A stretch of 64,000 nt of DNA from Eriocheir sinensis (Eukaryota; Arthropoda; Malacostraca; Decapoda; Varunidae), in assembly GCF_024679095.1 (NCBI RefSeq), contig NC_066520.1, positions 15,655,331-15,719,330 of the forward strand. Direction: 5' to 3'. The number at the start of each line of letters is the position of its first letter. Within the stretch, counting starts at the first letter, position 1. Positions 37,841 through 50,480 of this stretch are shown piece by piece. The notes under the pieces were generated by a model. That model ran no database searches. It was not told the origin of the DNA and worked only from the letters and a program-made list of their open reading frames with translations. The position numbers and the translations under genes are program-made.

Positions 37841-38460
37841 TACCGAGTTGGAGCTAAAAGTTGCGTATTCTGATCCTAAGTAAAGTTTCAGAATAACAAT
37901 GAAAAATAAAATGCAGAGGGCAAAACAAAAACAAAAAAATTAGGCATCTTCCTTAGTGTAGGCAAGTATCTTTTTTTTCCTTATTTCCTTCAGTGCAATA
38001 TTTTTTTCATACATCACGTACACACACACACACACGCACACGAACGCGCACACGCACACGCAAGCACCCCTCCCACCCCCACTCCCCTCCCACACCCTCC
38101 CTTCCCTCCCCCATTCCCTCACGCACGATAGCACCCTTTTAAGAGCTTCCTTCATTCGCCCGGCACCGAGTCTTTTGAGCTTCAAGGGCGGGGAAAGGGA
38201 AGGAAAAAAGCGGCAGGAAAGGGAGCGCCGAAGAAGAGGATAAGGAACTGAAGACGTGCATTGAGAGAGTGGTGTTTCAATGTCACAGTCAACGTTCCGC
38301 TTCTTCTATTGCCTTTCAACGATTTGACGTCACATGAAGCGGTATTAAGTCACGTCTGGCGATTGTATTTTGTTTTATCTGTATCGCTTTTGTATTCCAT
38401 TTTGCGGTGGTAGGTTTCATTCGGCCTTTCTTTGTTGCATTTAAGATGTGTATGTGATAT
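37841..38460. other. Unique DNA, interrupted CA-rich stretch
   Basis: ACACAC/GCACAC-rich at 38021-38065, otherwise unique. No gene was recognised. Confidence 0.5.
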
Positions 38461-38583
38461 TTTTTTACAGCAAAGGAGGCAGCACAAGGGCACAAAAAAA
38501 GGAAACAACAATAAAAAAAAAGCCCGCTACTCGCTGCTCCTGTAAAGAATCCGAAGAGGTGGCCGAAAGAGCAGTCAATTAGC
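38461..38583 (+). repeat. ~120-bp dispersed element, copy B (fullest)
   Basis: Begins TTTTTTACAGCAAAGGAGGC. Contains an A-rich middle, then AGCCCGCTACTCGCTGCTCC and GTGGCCGAAAGAGCAGTCAA. It is flanked on both sides by related GTATGTGATAT / GTTTGTACATCATAT sequence, so it seems inserted into a degenerate tandem array. Confidence 0.72.
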
Positions 38584-38840
38584 GTTTGTACATCATATTC
38601 AAGGTTTTTATTTGATATATCGCAATTACGTCGCTTACAGGGTTTGTATGTCACGTTTCATTTTTCTAATCACTTTTTAAGGTTTGTATATTGCATTTAA
38701 CTTCGTGTGTCGTATTTAGCGTTTGTATGTGTCACTTAACGTTCATATGTCATCTCTCGCGCGTGTACATGACATTTAAATTTTCTTGTCATATTTAATG
38801 CTTTTTTAATCACATTTCGCATTTGTACGTGACATTCAGC
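38584..38840. repeat. Degenerate ~25-bp tandem array
   Basis: Units resembling CATATTTAGCGTTTGTATGT repeat with much divergence. Related words occur before 38461. Confidence 0.6.
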
Positions 38841-38912
38841 AGCATCAGGAAGGCTGGTCGTTACTGCTTATTTATTAATCAACCCTTCAGGCGCCAGTTT
38901 AGAGAGTTATGA

Positions 38913-38929
38913 GGGGGGGGGGGGGGGGG
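38913..38929. repeat. G17 homopolymer
   Basis: An uninterrupted run of 17 G, capable in principle of quadruplex formation and also a likely place for assembly error. Confidence 0.9.
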
Positions 38930-39782
38930 TAAACCTATCAGTAAGTCAGTGAAATGGTTAACCTTAATCTGAGCGAAGTCAATCCGGGCCAGGACGGTTT
39001 AAAATATAGAATAGTTTACCACCACTGCTGTCGTGTCCAGGCTGACGGGACTGTGACGTCACGGCTGATAATTAAGAGATGTTTGACTGACGGCAAGGAC
39101 GCTCCGAGGTGGGACGCTCCGAGGTGGGTAATTCAGTGGGCCGCGCGTTGATCTGAACGTTGCCAAGACCATGGAAAGCAAGATCTCAAATGGATATAGA
39201 AAAAAAGTTTCACAGTCTTGATTCGAGTTGTTGTGGTGGGGTAGTAATGTTATATTAAGATTTACAGGAGACAAAATCGAATGAAAAGTCCGAATTAGGG
39301 CTTATAAGACTGAAAAAAAGCAATTGTAAAAGGTATGACTATATATGACCAATTTGACCATCCAAGTGAGTGCAAAGAAGTGGAGTAAAATTTTAAAAAA
39401 ATATGTATGTTTGGACGTGAGCGTTAAGCAATGAAAACGGGCGATAAAACTTTAATTAAATCATTTCAGTTAAGTCAAATCGGGGCAAATAATTGGATAA
39501 AAGTTTCCATAAATTGTTGAGTGAGCGCAATAGCAATTTTCCGGTCCTGCCCAAGGGTTATGAATTTTATACGTATCTGGGGGAAAAAAAACTGAATACA
39601 GGGAAAGAAAGAAAATAGTTTAGGGAAAGAAAGAAAATAGTTTACGTGTGAATAATGAGGAGAAAACTACAGGCATATTTTCCCTCTTGAGTGTATTTGC
39701 AGTAACGTACGAGATATTTTTTTGTGTATGTGTGGATGGGAGGTGAACGGGATGCGGTTATGAATTCTTAATGGGTATACGA
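38930..39782. other. Unique AT-rich DNA
   Basis: GACGCTCCGAGGTGG is duplicated in tandem at 39099-39126. AGGGAAAGAAAGAAAATAGTTTA is nearly duplicated near 39600-39640. No gene was recognised. Confidence 0.5.
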
Positions 39783-40005
39783 TTAACCCGGTAGGTGCGG
39801 GGATCATGTTTCTTAAAGGCCCCTCTAAGCGAGAATAATGAGAAAAAATCATCACTCACGCAAACCATTTAATAATATATATCAGTGCATTTGTGATCAG
39901 TTTATGTATCATCTAGTTTGGGGGGTTTATATCATGGCAAAAATTTGGCCCATCGCTGCTACAAGGTAAAGCCTCAAATTGATCCCGTCGCTGCTACCGG
40001 ATCAA
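39783..40005 (+). mobile_element. TTAA-ended MITE, copy 4 (right TTAA mutated)
   Basis: TTAACCCGGTAGGTGCGGGG starts the element, and the full conserved body follows for 223 bp. The right end reads CTGCTACCGGATCAA instead of CGGGTTAA. Both subterminal copies of the CCCRTCGCTGCTAC motif are present. Confidence 0.85.
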
Positions 40006-40494
40006 TAGCTATACGAGTGAAAAAAAAGGCAATTCACTTCAACCCAACAAAACGGAAGAATATAATCAACGCTTGTTCCCTAGGCAGATGATTCAGATAT
40101 ACCCAAACAGAAAGACACTCCAGGCCCACGCTGATTAATACGGCTTTTGAACGATTAATGACGAATGATAGTAATACCGCACTGTGTTTACTAAGATCGA
40201 TATTGTGCAAACTACATACATACACTCTCCATTCAGTTATCGCCAAACCAAAAGACATCTGGCATGCACATTATCTTTTTTTCTCTTTCCTTCGTTCAGA
40301 TGACGCGCGCATTCGCCAAAATGGAATGGGCACGCACGTCGCAGCCTCTTCCTTATTGGGCCAGTTGGTGAATTCTCGGACACCTGAACTGAGGATTATT
40401 GATTATATGTCTTGTCTTCCTCCTCCTCCTTCAGCTCCTCGCCTCTCTCCTCCCTCCTCCACCTCCTTCGTTCCATCCTTCCTTGTTTGTTTCA

Positions 40495-40498
<4 letters not shown>
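40006..40498. other. Unique DNA
   Basis: No gene was recognised. A short CCT stretch lies near 40420. Confidence 0.5.
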
Positions 40499-40554
<56 letters not shown>

Positions 40555-40565
40555 TAGTAGTAATG

Positions 40566-40607
<42 letters not shown>

Positions 40608-41031
40608 ATAGCAGCAGCAGGAGTAGTAGAAATAGCAAACTTGTTATTGCTGTAGAAATAATCGTTATCATGTAGTAAGTAATAATATATATGACACAAT
40701 AAGAGTAGTGGTAGTAATAGTCAACACAAGCAAATGAGGCTGTCACCGTGCAAAGTTAACAAACATTCAAAACAACAACATATTTTTTGTCTTTCCCTCC
40801 AATTAAAATTTAACCAAACATGAACATGACCATCAACCTTATTTGCTTCGCCAGTGTCCGGTGCTGTCTGTTTTTTCCCTCCCCTCAAAGTGACGTGTTT
40901 GTGTTGCTTTATGACCTTCAAAAAACGTATTTACTTTATGTTTAGTTTCCCAAAAGCAGTAAAAACAACAAACAACAACAGCAATGATGATACTACTACT
41001 ACTACTACCTACTACTACTACTACTACTACT

Positions 41032-41126
<95 letters not shown>

Positions 41127-41128
41127 TA
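40499..41128. repeat. (GT)n-(AGT)n and (CTA)n-(AAT)n arrays
   Basis: (GT)n 40499-40552 passes directly into (AGT)n to about 40610. After unique DNA, (CTA)n about 40991-41030 passes into (AAT)n to about 41128. Confidence 0.93.
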
Positions 41129-41524
41129 TAGTAGATAAAATACAAATAACTAAACAACACCTACATCTGCCTCACGTCAGGTTGCTAGAAAGACGTACTA
41201 CACGACGCACAATATCACATGCAATACTAAAGACCTAAGTTACTTCTCATCTTTTGTTTAGTGCTGACTGAACGCCCATTTTCGTTCCAATCGAAAGTCA
41301 CAGTTAATACACAAAGTAAACTTAAACCTAACTTCCACAGACCTTTCGGGCCACTCGGCTATTAGGAAGCGTAAAGTTACCCCTTGAAGGTTGTCTTCCC
41401 GAAAATAAACTTAATGAATATATGAAACTTTATTATGAAAACCTGGAATAAAAAAAATAATTCACATAAACTAGATAGTGGTTGAAAGTTGTAATCAGTT
41501 TATAATTCCGTTCTGCAATATATT
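41129..41524. other. Unique AT-rich DNA
   Basis: Nothing recognised. Confidence 0.5.
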
Positions 41525-41770
41525 GATGACTGTGCTGTGTCGCCGAAATAATTTACATGTAGCAAGTCCAGTTTCAGTCCCAACCGACCGCGCACAACTC
41601 ACACAGCTGCTCATCCTCTCTTTCGGGTTGGTCGATAAATGGGTACCTAAGGACACCTGGGGAAGGTAAACTGTGGCAACGCGGCTGTCACACCGGCCCT
41701 GTGTCCCGCGTGATGGGCTCTTACCCGCCACACGCTCAAGGGAGAAAGAGACGGAGATGAGCGCCGCCCA
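41525..41770 (+). mobile_element. Decayed tRNA-derived SINE
   Basis: A box-B-like AGTTTCAGTCCC (about 41569) is followed by the body GGGTTGGTCGATAAATGGGT, GGGGAAGGTAAACTGTGG, TGATGGGCTCTTACC, ACGCTCAAGGG and GGAGATGAGCGCC. The right half matches 37300-37418. The tRNA-like 5' part is diverged and its start is uncertain. I associate this body with decapod SINEs from memory only. Confidence 0.6.
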
Positions 41771-41879
41771 CTGAACGTTGCCGCATGCTCGCCACTTTAC
41801 CTTTAGACAATATCACAGTGTTTACAGATTGTATTTGTTCACTAAACTTTTCCATTAACACGAAACTTGAAAAATACAG

Positions 41880-42135
41880 TCGCCTAAACATTTACTCAAT
41901 CAAGCTTTTTATTCTTACATTTAACTTTTTAGTGTCGTCAGAAATCTTACATACCATAATTCTTTTTGATATGAAACTTTTATATCTGTGTGCATGTGAC
42001 GTCAAAGCATTTACTCAGTCAAGCTTTTAATTCTCATATTTAACTTCTTAGTGTCGTCAGAAATCTTACATACCATAATTCTTTTTGATAAGAAACTTTT
42101 ATATCTGTGTGCACGTGTCGTCAAAACATTTACGT
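41880..42135. repeat. 119-bp tandem duplication
   Basis: CATTTACTCA starts at 41889 and 42008. A third CATTTAC at 42127 marks the start of a partial copy. GTGTCGTCAGAAATCTTACA and ACTTTTATATCTGTGTGC lie in both full units with few changes. Confidence 0.92.
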
Positions 42136-42819
42136 TCACATACCTCTGTTTACCTTTTATATTACACGATAATTTGTGTGAGAGTGCAGTCCAAATATTT
42201 ACATTCACCCACACATTCGCGTACACAGAGTTTCCTTGGCGACCACTGCGCTCTGACGTCACGGGGAGGCTTTATGATACGAGGAGCTTGGTGGTGGTGG
42301 TGGTGATGATTGTTGGGGCGTTTGGTCTTAGCGCCGCAACTGCAGGGTCATGTGGGGCCGAATAAAAGTCTAAATAAACTATACTTTAAAACTATAACAA
42401 ACAGTAACGAATTAAAAACAAGGTAAAAGAAGGACTCAATAAAAGGACTGGTGGTGGTGGTGGTGGTGGTGGAGCGTCCGAGAATGCAGGGAAATTATTT
42501 GAAAGAGGAAAAAGTGAAAGGAATATCGGAATTAAAAAGAAATGAACAACAAATTTAAAAAACGGAGAAGTCAACAACGGCACAAGTTATGACAAAATAT
42601 GATGCAGATTACCGAGAACTTAATCGAGCTGGGAAATGAAAAAATGTGGTAGTGGTGATGGTGGTGATGATAGCAAGAGAGGGGGGGGAGGGGGAGAGCG
42701 ACCGAGAATGCAGGAAAATTATAAATGTGAAGGAAAAAGTGAAGGGAATATCGAAACTAAAAAATAACATAGTCAACAAATTAACAAAACAGGAAGGAAA
42801 GGTCAATGACACGCAAGAC
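42136..42819. other. Unique DNA with short (GGT)n runs
   Basis: GGT runs near 42290 and 42449-42471. GACCGAGAATGCAGGAAAATT (42697) and GTCCGAGAATGCAGGGAAAT (42475) mark a diverged ~220-bp duplication that includes the GGT and AGTGAAAGGAATATCG parts. Confidence 0.6.
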
Positions 42820-43260
42820 AAAATAAGACAAATAATATAGGCAAAATAAGAGACAAAATAAGACAAAATGGGACAAAACAAGATAGACAAAATAAGAGAC
42901 AATATAAGACAAGATAAGATAGACAAAATAAGATAGACAAAATAAGACAAAATAAGATAGGCAAAATAAGACAAAATAAGATAGGCAAAATAAGACAAAA
43001 TAAGATAGGCAAAATAAGACAAAATAAGATAGGCAAAATAAGAGACAAAATAACAGACAGAATAAGACAAAATAAGATAAACAAAATAAGATCGAGAAAA
43101 TAAGACAAAATAAGACATAATAAGAGACAAAATTAGACAAAATAAGATAGACAAAATAAGACAAAGTAAGACAAAATAGGACAAAATAAGAAAATAAGAC
43201 ACAAAATAAAACAAAATAAGAGACAAAATAAGACATATAAGACTAAACAAGATAAAAGTA
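42820..43260. repeat. 12/24-bp minisatellite (ACAAAATAAGAT)n
   Basis: ATAGGC recurs at 42957, 42981 and 43005, a 24-bp period formed of two 12-bp subunits based on ACAAAATAAGAT. Because the unit is a multiple of three, minus-strand frames stay open and read as Leu/Phe/Cys repeats. Confidence 0.9.
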
Positions 43261-43518
43261 ACACAAATTAAGCTACAGACAAAACAAGAAGCAGATTGCA
43301 GAGAACTTTTAAACGAACTGAGAAAAGAAGAAAAAAAACTAACTCATTAAGGTAAGGACGCGGTAAACACAGGAGACGAAAAAAACAACAACGGCAAGAG
43401 AATGAAAAGTCGGGAACAACAAATAAGAGTGCGAGGCCAACACAGGGAATCCAATTAGGTGCAGGCGAGTTAGAACACACACAGGAGCGAGGACAGGAAG
43501 ACGAAAAAACACACAGGA

Positions 43519-44160
43519 TAAAGACGAAAATGACAAGATAAACAAAATAAAGACATGAAAAAGACGAAAATAACAAGATAAACAAAATAAAGACACTTGA
43601 AAAAGACGAAAATGACAAGATAAACAAAATAAAGACACTTGAAAAAGACGAAAATGACAAGATAAACAAAATAAAAACACACGAAAAAGACGAAAATGAC
43701 AAGATAAACAAAATAAAAAACATACGAAAAAGACGAAAATGACAAGATAAACAAAATAAAGACACGAAAAAGACGAAAATGACAAGATAAACAAAATAAA
43801 GACACTTGAAAAGAGAAATGAAAAAAAAATAAAACACGAAAAAGACGAAAATGACAAGATAAACGAAATAAAGACACACTGAAGAGACGAAAATGACAAG
43901 ATAAACAAAAAAAAAAACACGGAAAAGAAGAAAATGACAAGATAAACAAAATTAAAACACACGGAAAAGAAGAAAATGACAAGATAAACAAAATAAAAAC
44001 ACACGGAAAAGACGAAAATGACAAGATAAACAAAATTAAAACACACGGAAAAGACGAAAATGACAAGATAAACAAAATAAAAACACACTGAAAAGACGAA
44101 AGTGACCAAATAAACAAAATAAAGACACACGGAAAAGATGAAATGACCAGAGAAATAAAT
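43519..44160. repeat. ~42-bp minisatellite, about 15 copies
   Basis: GACGAAAATGACAAGATAAA recurs with ACAAAATAAAGACAC between, at 43523, 43563, 43605, 43647, 43689, 43732 and onward (spacing 40-43 bp). A 42-bp unit is 14 codons, so the minus strand holds a long frame repeating FILFILSFSSF. I treat this as a by-product of the period. Confidence 0.9.
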
Positions 44161-44953
44161 ACAGAAATACAAGTGGAAAAGAAATACAAATACAAAAAAC
44201 AGGAAAAAAACAACAACAAAAAGCAGAGAAAATTCATCATATCGTCATCATCATTAGGCAAGAAGAGGAAGGACAGGAAGACGGAAATAGAAAAAGTAAC
44301 ACGAAAATGAAAAGATAAACAATAAAATAAAAATAGAACAGAGTATATTAGAGAAAGTTCATTATTATCATCATCAGGCAGAAGAGAACGAAAATAAAGG
44401 ACAGAAAAACGAAAATAGAAAAAAAAGACGAAAATGAAAAGAAAAACAAAGTAGGCAATATAAAAAAAAACTGCACAATATAAGAGCAAAGAAAATAAGC
44501 ACAAAGGCCTTTCCTAACGTACTCCACATTTGATTTTGATATACTCCATCTTGCACCACACACAAAAAAGATGAAAATTGTTAAACTAAATAAAACGGAC
44601 TAAAAACAGCAAACATAAAGATCAGAATATTAATCATCATCATTATCAACACGCAGAACCAAACCCTTTCCCAACGTCTTCTATCTCTAATGTTAATATA
44701 CTCCATCCAGCCCCGGGAAATACTCTAACATCATTTTCCACCTTGTCCTCTGTGCGCCCTGAATTCTACATGCGTTCGTTGCCACTCTGTTACTTCGGTT
44801 CCCTTCTCTTGTGATATATGACCTGTCCAAGCCTATTCTTTACCATTTGATTGCTTTAGATGTGTCTGAAGGGTAGAGGGCAAGCCAAGCACCAATACAG
44901 AAGGAGGGGAGTGAGGTTGGTATTGTCAGATGTCCCCGCCCCTCACACACACT
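44161..44953. other. A-rich sequence, then unique DNA
   Basis: 44161-44500 continues A-rich decayed units (AAAATGAAAAGAAAAACAAA). ATCATCATCAT-containing segments near 44240, 44365 and 44635 may be old repeat junctions. 44680-44840 is mixed sequence that could be a LINE relic, but I could not support it. Confidence 0.5.
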
Positions 44954-45140
44954 ATTTCCAAAGGTCGAAAAGGAGGTTAATCGAGTTCTAATGCGTGTTC
45001 TTTTAGGTTCACGGTACAGAAGAAGGATCAGACTACCACCAGGGTCATAAAAGTACCCCTGGAAAGGCCCTAAACTCCCACGAAAGACTAGTAAATTACG
45101 TGTTCTTGGGCGCAGAAATGTTTAAAAATATGGCCCTAAG
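44954..45140 (+). repeat. Unclassified ~190-bp dispersed repeat, copy 3
   Basis: Aligns in full with the reverse complement of 9535-9722: TTTCCAAAGG, GAGGTTAATCGAGTTCTAAT, TTCACGGTACAGAAG, ACCAGGGTCATAAAAGTACC, GAAATGTTTAAAAATATGGC. Confidence 0.75.
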
Positions 45141-45299
45141 TGTGTGTGACTAAGGGTTGAAAAGTCGAGGGTTTACAGACGCCCAGATTAGAGGACGGCG
45201 AGCGGAGTGTGTTTTACAGGGGAAGCTAAAGTAGACTCGTCAACAACGTAAGCTCTTATCTCCCACCACTTCCCCTCTCGATATACTCCTTAATTACCC

Positions 45300-45780
45300 T
45301 CTTACACCCCTTCCTGACACGTTACACCCCTACCACACCCTTTCCTCACCTTGTTACGCCCCTATTTTGCTTGTTACACCCTTTTCTCACCTCCTTACAC
45401 CCCTTCCTGACACGTTACACCCCTACCGCACCCTTTCCTCACCTTGTTACGCCCCTTTTTTGCTTGTTACACCCTTTTCTCACCTCCTTGCACCCTCTCC
45501 CCGCCAGGTTACAACCCTCTTTCGCTATTACACCCCGACATCACGTCTTTGCGCCCCTTTCCAGCCCTGTTACGCCACTTTCCCGCCCGTTACATCAGTT
45601 TGCCACCTCCTACCTTACCCCTTCACACCTCTTCTTTGCCTGTTACACTGCTACCTCACCCTGTTACACCTCTTCCCCGCCTGGTACACTCGCTCCTCAT
45701 CTCCTTACACCCTTTAATCCCTTCGTTGCACCCTTTCCTTACGTCCTTACACCCTTTCCCCGCCACGTTACACTCTACCT
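45300..45780. repeat. Pyrimidine minisatellite, 93-bp near-perfect duplication
   Basis: CACGTTACACCCCTACC starts at 45318 and 45411. The 93-bp unit is itself made of 20-30-bp pieces based on TTGTTACACCC and TTTCCTCACC. Copies decay toward 45780. Confidence 0.88.
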
Positions 45781-46031
45781 CAACCCTTCCCACCTCCTCT
45801 TCTAACTATATCCTTTCTCCCAACGTAGAAAAGAGAGATCGACAGAAATATAAGTAAACATGCAGATCTACCGACTGAAAAGACTTGAATATAAAGGTTA
45901 ATAGACAGAAGAAGACGGGACGGGTAAACAGGCAAACAGGCTCGAGAAATTAATGGCCAACTCTAAAACTAAGCACAATGCGACTTTTCTCTTCTATTGT
46001 GCGCAAAATAATGCAAATTAAAAACAACCAC

Positions 46032-46151
<120 letters not shown>

Positions 46152-46189
46152 CAGACAAAGCACTGGACAGAAACCTAAGACGCATACGC

Positions 46190-47400
46190 AGAAAAAAGAC
46201 ACAGACACACAAACAATGATCGTAACAAACAAGTAAAGAGTAAGAAAAATGAGGAGGAAAACTGGAATATAAAAGGCCATTGTTCCGAAAAGTTGGCGGC
46301 AAATAAAGGAAAAAAATTGTGTAAGAGAGAATGTTGAGGAGAAAGAAAGAGGGAAACAATGAGAAACGAAGGAGGAGGAAGGGAGAACGAAAGAAGCGAA
46401 GTTGACAGTGTAGGAAAAGAAGAAAAGGGAGGAATAAAAAGGAACAGAGGCAAAAAAATGTGTAGGAGAGAAAGAATCAGAGAAAAAATTGGGGGAGAAG
46501 AGAAACGAAGAAGACATAAGGGAGAAAAAAGGAAGGAGAGGAGAGTGTATAAAAGAAGAAAAGGGAAGCAACAAAAAGGAACAAAGGCAAAAAATATGTT
46601 AAAAATGAATAGGATAGAAAAAAAATGGGGAAAAGAGAAACGAAGGAGAAGACGTAGGAGAAGATAAGGGAAGGAGAGAAGAACACTGTAGGAAAAGAAG
46701 AAGAAAAGGGAGCAACAAAAAGGAACAAAGGCCAAAAAATGTGAAGGAGATAATGAATAGGAGAACAAATTGGGGAAAAAGGAAACGAAGGAGAAGATGT
46801 AAGGGAGGAAAAGGGAATATGAAGAGTGTAGGAAAAGAAAAATAGGGAGGAACAAAAATGAGCGAGGCCAAAGAATAGTTAAAAAATATAAGTGAAGAAC
46901 TGTTAAAAAGAGTTGACCTTAAAGAAGAGGAATACAAATAGATATAATGAAAGAAAAGCAACTCATAACGAAAACAATGGAAGATTCTTAAATAAAACCG
47001 AGGAAAACAACATAATTCAATTTAAATGAGAATATAGAATAAATATGTCCGTTTCCGAATAGGAGACGAAGGAGAGAAAGCAGAAAAAAGGAGTAAAGTG
47101 GAAAGAAGGAGATGGAGAAAGACGAAGAAAAAGAGAAGACGAAGGTGAGGACGAGGAAGAAGAAGAAGAAGAAGATAAAAAAGATCAAGAACAAGAACAA
47201 AAACAAGATTAAGAACAAGAAAACCAAAAAGAATAAAAGGAAAAAGAAAAAAATGAAAAAGAAAATGAATATGATGATGAAAAAGAAAAAAAAAACAGAA
47301 AAAAGGTGGAAGTGGAGGAGGAGGAGGAGGAGGAGGAGGAGGAGGTGGTATCAAAGGGAGCAGGTAAAGGAGGGGGAGCAAAGCAGGTAAGGGTGAGGGA
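46190..47400. repeat. Purine block with ~140-bp units
   Basis: GGAACARAGGCAAAAAA recurs near 46441, 46578 and 46722, with a decayed fourth near 46850. The AGTGTAGGAAAAGAAG word precedes each copy. AGA and GGA runs lie near 47156 and 47318-47345. Confidence 0.75.
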
Positions 47401-47467
47401 GTAGAAAGCAGTGTTCCCTCATCCCTCACCTGCGCGCTCCACGTTAATTAGTGTGGTAGGTGAAAGA

Positions 47468-47900
47468 GGTGGTGGTGGTGGTGGTGGTGGTGGTGGTCTA
47501 CTTTCTCTCTCACCTTTTTTTTCTCTTTTTCCTCTTCGTACTTCGTTTTTTCTCTCTTTCCTCTTTCAGTTTCCTTTTTCTACTTTTTTTTATCTCTTCT
47601 CTCATTTTCCTCTTTCTGCTTCTTTTCTTTCTCTCTTTCCTTTGATTTTTAGCCTTTTTTTCTCTTTTCTTTCATTTCCCTCTTTCTACTATTTTTCTTT
47701 CTATCTCTTCTCTGATTATTTATCCCTTTATCATTTTCTCTTATTCCTCTTTCTTTTTCCCCTTTATACTTCCTTTCTCTTTCTCTTCTCTTTCATTTCC
47801 CTCTTTCTACTTCTTTTCTTTCTCTTCTCTGATTCTTTGTCCTCTTCCTAAAACCTTTCTCTCTTATCCCTCTTTCTCTTCCTCTACCTAATACTTGTTT
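47468..47900. repeat. (GGT)n and pyrimidine block
   Basis: (GGT)n at 47468-47495, then CTCTTTCCTCTTTC units to about 47900. No gene seen in 47900-48120. Confidence 0.8.
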
Positions 47901-48119
47901 TCTCTCTCATTTTCTTTCCACCATACACACAACATCCTGAACAACAACAAAACAAAAACCCAAGAATAAACTATAAAAAAATCTCACCCCTTCTTAGCCT
48001 ACCCTCCCCCCTACAAAATCCTTTCTTCCCTCCCTACCGTTAGCGTTCTTCAAATCTCAACTTACACATAAATGAAAAAGACGTGATTAGGTAAAGAGCT
48101 TCTGGGGTTCACATTTCGA

Positions 48120-48780
48120 TTACTGGAAATGGCGTGGAGGGGCGAAGAGAAGTTTGTTTGAGAGGGGAAAGTCGGAATGGAGGTAGGGAGAAAGGAGGAA
48201 TGGAAGGGGGAAAGATATGAATGGAGGTAGAAAGGGATGAAGGGAGGGAGGAAAGATAGGAATGGAGGGAGACAGGGAGAAATGGAGGTAGGAATGGAGG
48301 GAGAAGAGGTTGGAAAGGAGGTAGGGAGACAAGAATGGAGGTAGGGAGGTAGGACTGGAGGGAGAGAGGGAAGAAGAGAAGGAGAAAGGGAGGAAGGAAT
48401 GGAGGGAAGGGAGTTAGTAATGGAGAATGGCAGGTAGGTAGGGAGGGAGAAATGGAGGGAGAAGTGGTTGGAAAGGAGGAAGGGAGACAAGAATGGAGGT
48501 AGGGAGGTAGGAATGGAGGGAGAGAGAGGGGAAGAGAAGGAGAATGGGAGGAAGGAAGGTAGGAATGGAGAATGGCAGGTAGGAAGGAAGGGAGAGATGG
48601 AGGTACGAAGGAAGGAGAGAATGAAAAGAGGGAGGGAAAAAGGAAAGGAGATACAGCCATTTCTCGAGAGGGGCGGAAGGGCTATGAAAGGACAAAGGTG
48701 GATGAAGACCGAATAGGGAAGGGAAGGGAAAAGTGATGAGGAAATTGGGAAGACGTAGAGTGGAAAATGAGGTCCTGTAT
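48120..48780. repeat. Purine minisatellite with ~145-158-bp higher-order unit
   Basis: Basic units GGAATGGAGGTAGGGAG of 15-20 bp. The longer block around GGGAGACAAGAATGGAGGTA recurs at about 48324 and 48482 (158 bp). GGAGAATGGCAGGTAGG recurs near 48422 and 48567. Confidence 0.82.
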
Positions 48781-48784
48781 CATG

Positions 48785-49186
<402 letters not shown>

Positions 49187-49199
49187 TAAGTAAGCACAT

Positions 49200-50480
49200 G
49201 TGACAGAAGAAAGCAAAAAATGAGAGATGAGAAGGAAAATGAAAAGGAAAAAGAGAGAAGGACATGGCGCATTAAACATTAAGAGATAGACAGAGAGAGA
49301 TTCATAGAGACAGACAGATAAATACAGACGGATAAAGACAGGCAGACAGACGCATACTCCACTTCGTTATATATCATAGCGTCCCGAAGTCTTCATGTAT
49401 TTTTCAAGTAGCATTAAAATCCTATAAAAAGAAGCACAGACAATCAAGTCAAGACCTACTGAGGAAAATTATAAGAGAAAATAGGTGAAAGAGATGAAGG
49501 AAAGAGGGAGGCAATGAATGGAAGGAATAAGAAGAAATAGAGAAAATAAAAAGAAGGGAGAAAAGAAAGACAGACATATGATAAAAATAGAGATAAAAAA
49601 GACTATTCGTACTGCCAAGAAAACAAAAGGACTCATACCCCCCCCCACACACACACACCGAAAGCCTATATTGGGAGGGAAAGGAAGGTAATTAGGGTGG
49701 CATAGGCTGAGGCCGAGGAAGACGAGAGCAGAAATGGATCGACGGAAGGAAGAATGGGAAGAAGGTAAAAAGGAAAGAAAAAAAAGAAAAAACGAAGAAA
49801 GGAAGAAAAGAATGGAAGAAGGAAAAAAGGAAAGATTAAAAAGAAAGAAAAAAGGGAAGAATGACAGAAAATAAAAAAAAGAACAGAAAGAAAGGGAGAA
49901 TAGGGGGAAGGAAGGAAGGAATGAAGGACAGAAGGAAAAAAAGGAAAGGATGAAGGAAGGAAAGTGGGAAGGAATATGGCAAGACTAAATGAAGGAAGGA
50001 AGAAAACTGGAAAGATGATTAGTATTTCCTTTACGTAATTCCTTTCTTTGTCTTCCTTTTCATTATTTCTTTCTTTTCTTCATTTCGTCATTCTTTCCTT
50101 CCTTCTTTCATTGACCTCCTTTTTCTTAACATTTTCCTTCCTTACTTCTACTTTCATCTCTTTTTTTTATTTTTACCTTCAAAAATATATTAATCAGTGA
50201 AAGAAGGAAGGAAGAAAGAAAGAAAAAAAGAAAGAAGGAAAGAAGAAAAGTAAGATAGTAAAAAAAGAAGTGAAGAGAGACAGAATTATGGAAGAAAAGA
50301 AAGACTGGCAGGAAAAAAAAGGAAAAAAAGGGAAGAAGGATATGAAAAACTTTTACTTTCACGACTATATTAATCAAAGAAAGAGGGAAAAAACACAGCC
50401 AGACAGACAAGAAAGATTGGCAGCCAGCAAAAAAAGGAAAGAAAGGGAAATGAAGCTGAGGGAGGGAATGATATCGAAGG
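49200..50480. other. Purine-rich block
   Basis: A/G steps of GGAAGGAA and AAAGAAAG, with a short pyrimidine insert at 50025-50170. AACTTTTACTTTCACGACTATATTAATCA (read as AACTTTTACTTTC and CTATATTAATCA) at 50348 resembles TTTTTACCTTC ... ATATATTAATCA at 50170, a diverged duplication of about 180 bp. Confidence 0.65.

Noticed and set aside
43470..44504. A 344-residue minus-strand frame with FILFILSFSS repeats as a membrane protein
   Set aside because: It arises from a 42-bp minisatellite whose length is a multiple of three. Neighbouring frames are also long and no non-repeat domain exists.
44680..44840. A LINE coding relic on the minus strand
   Set aside because: The peptide readings looked vaguely retrotransposon-like, but I could not identify any conserved motif.
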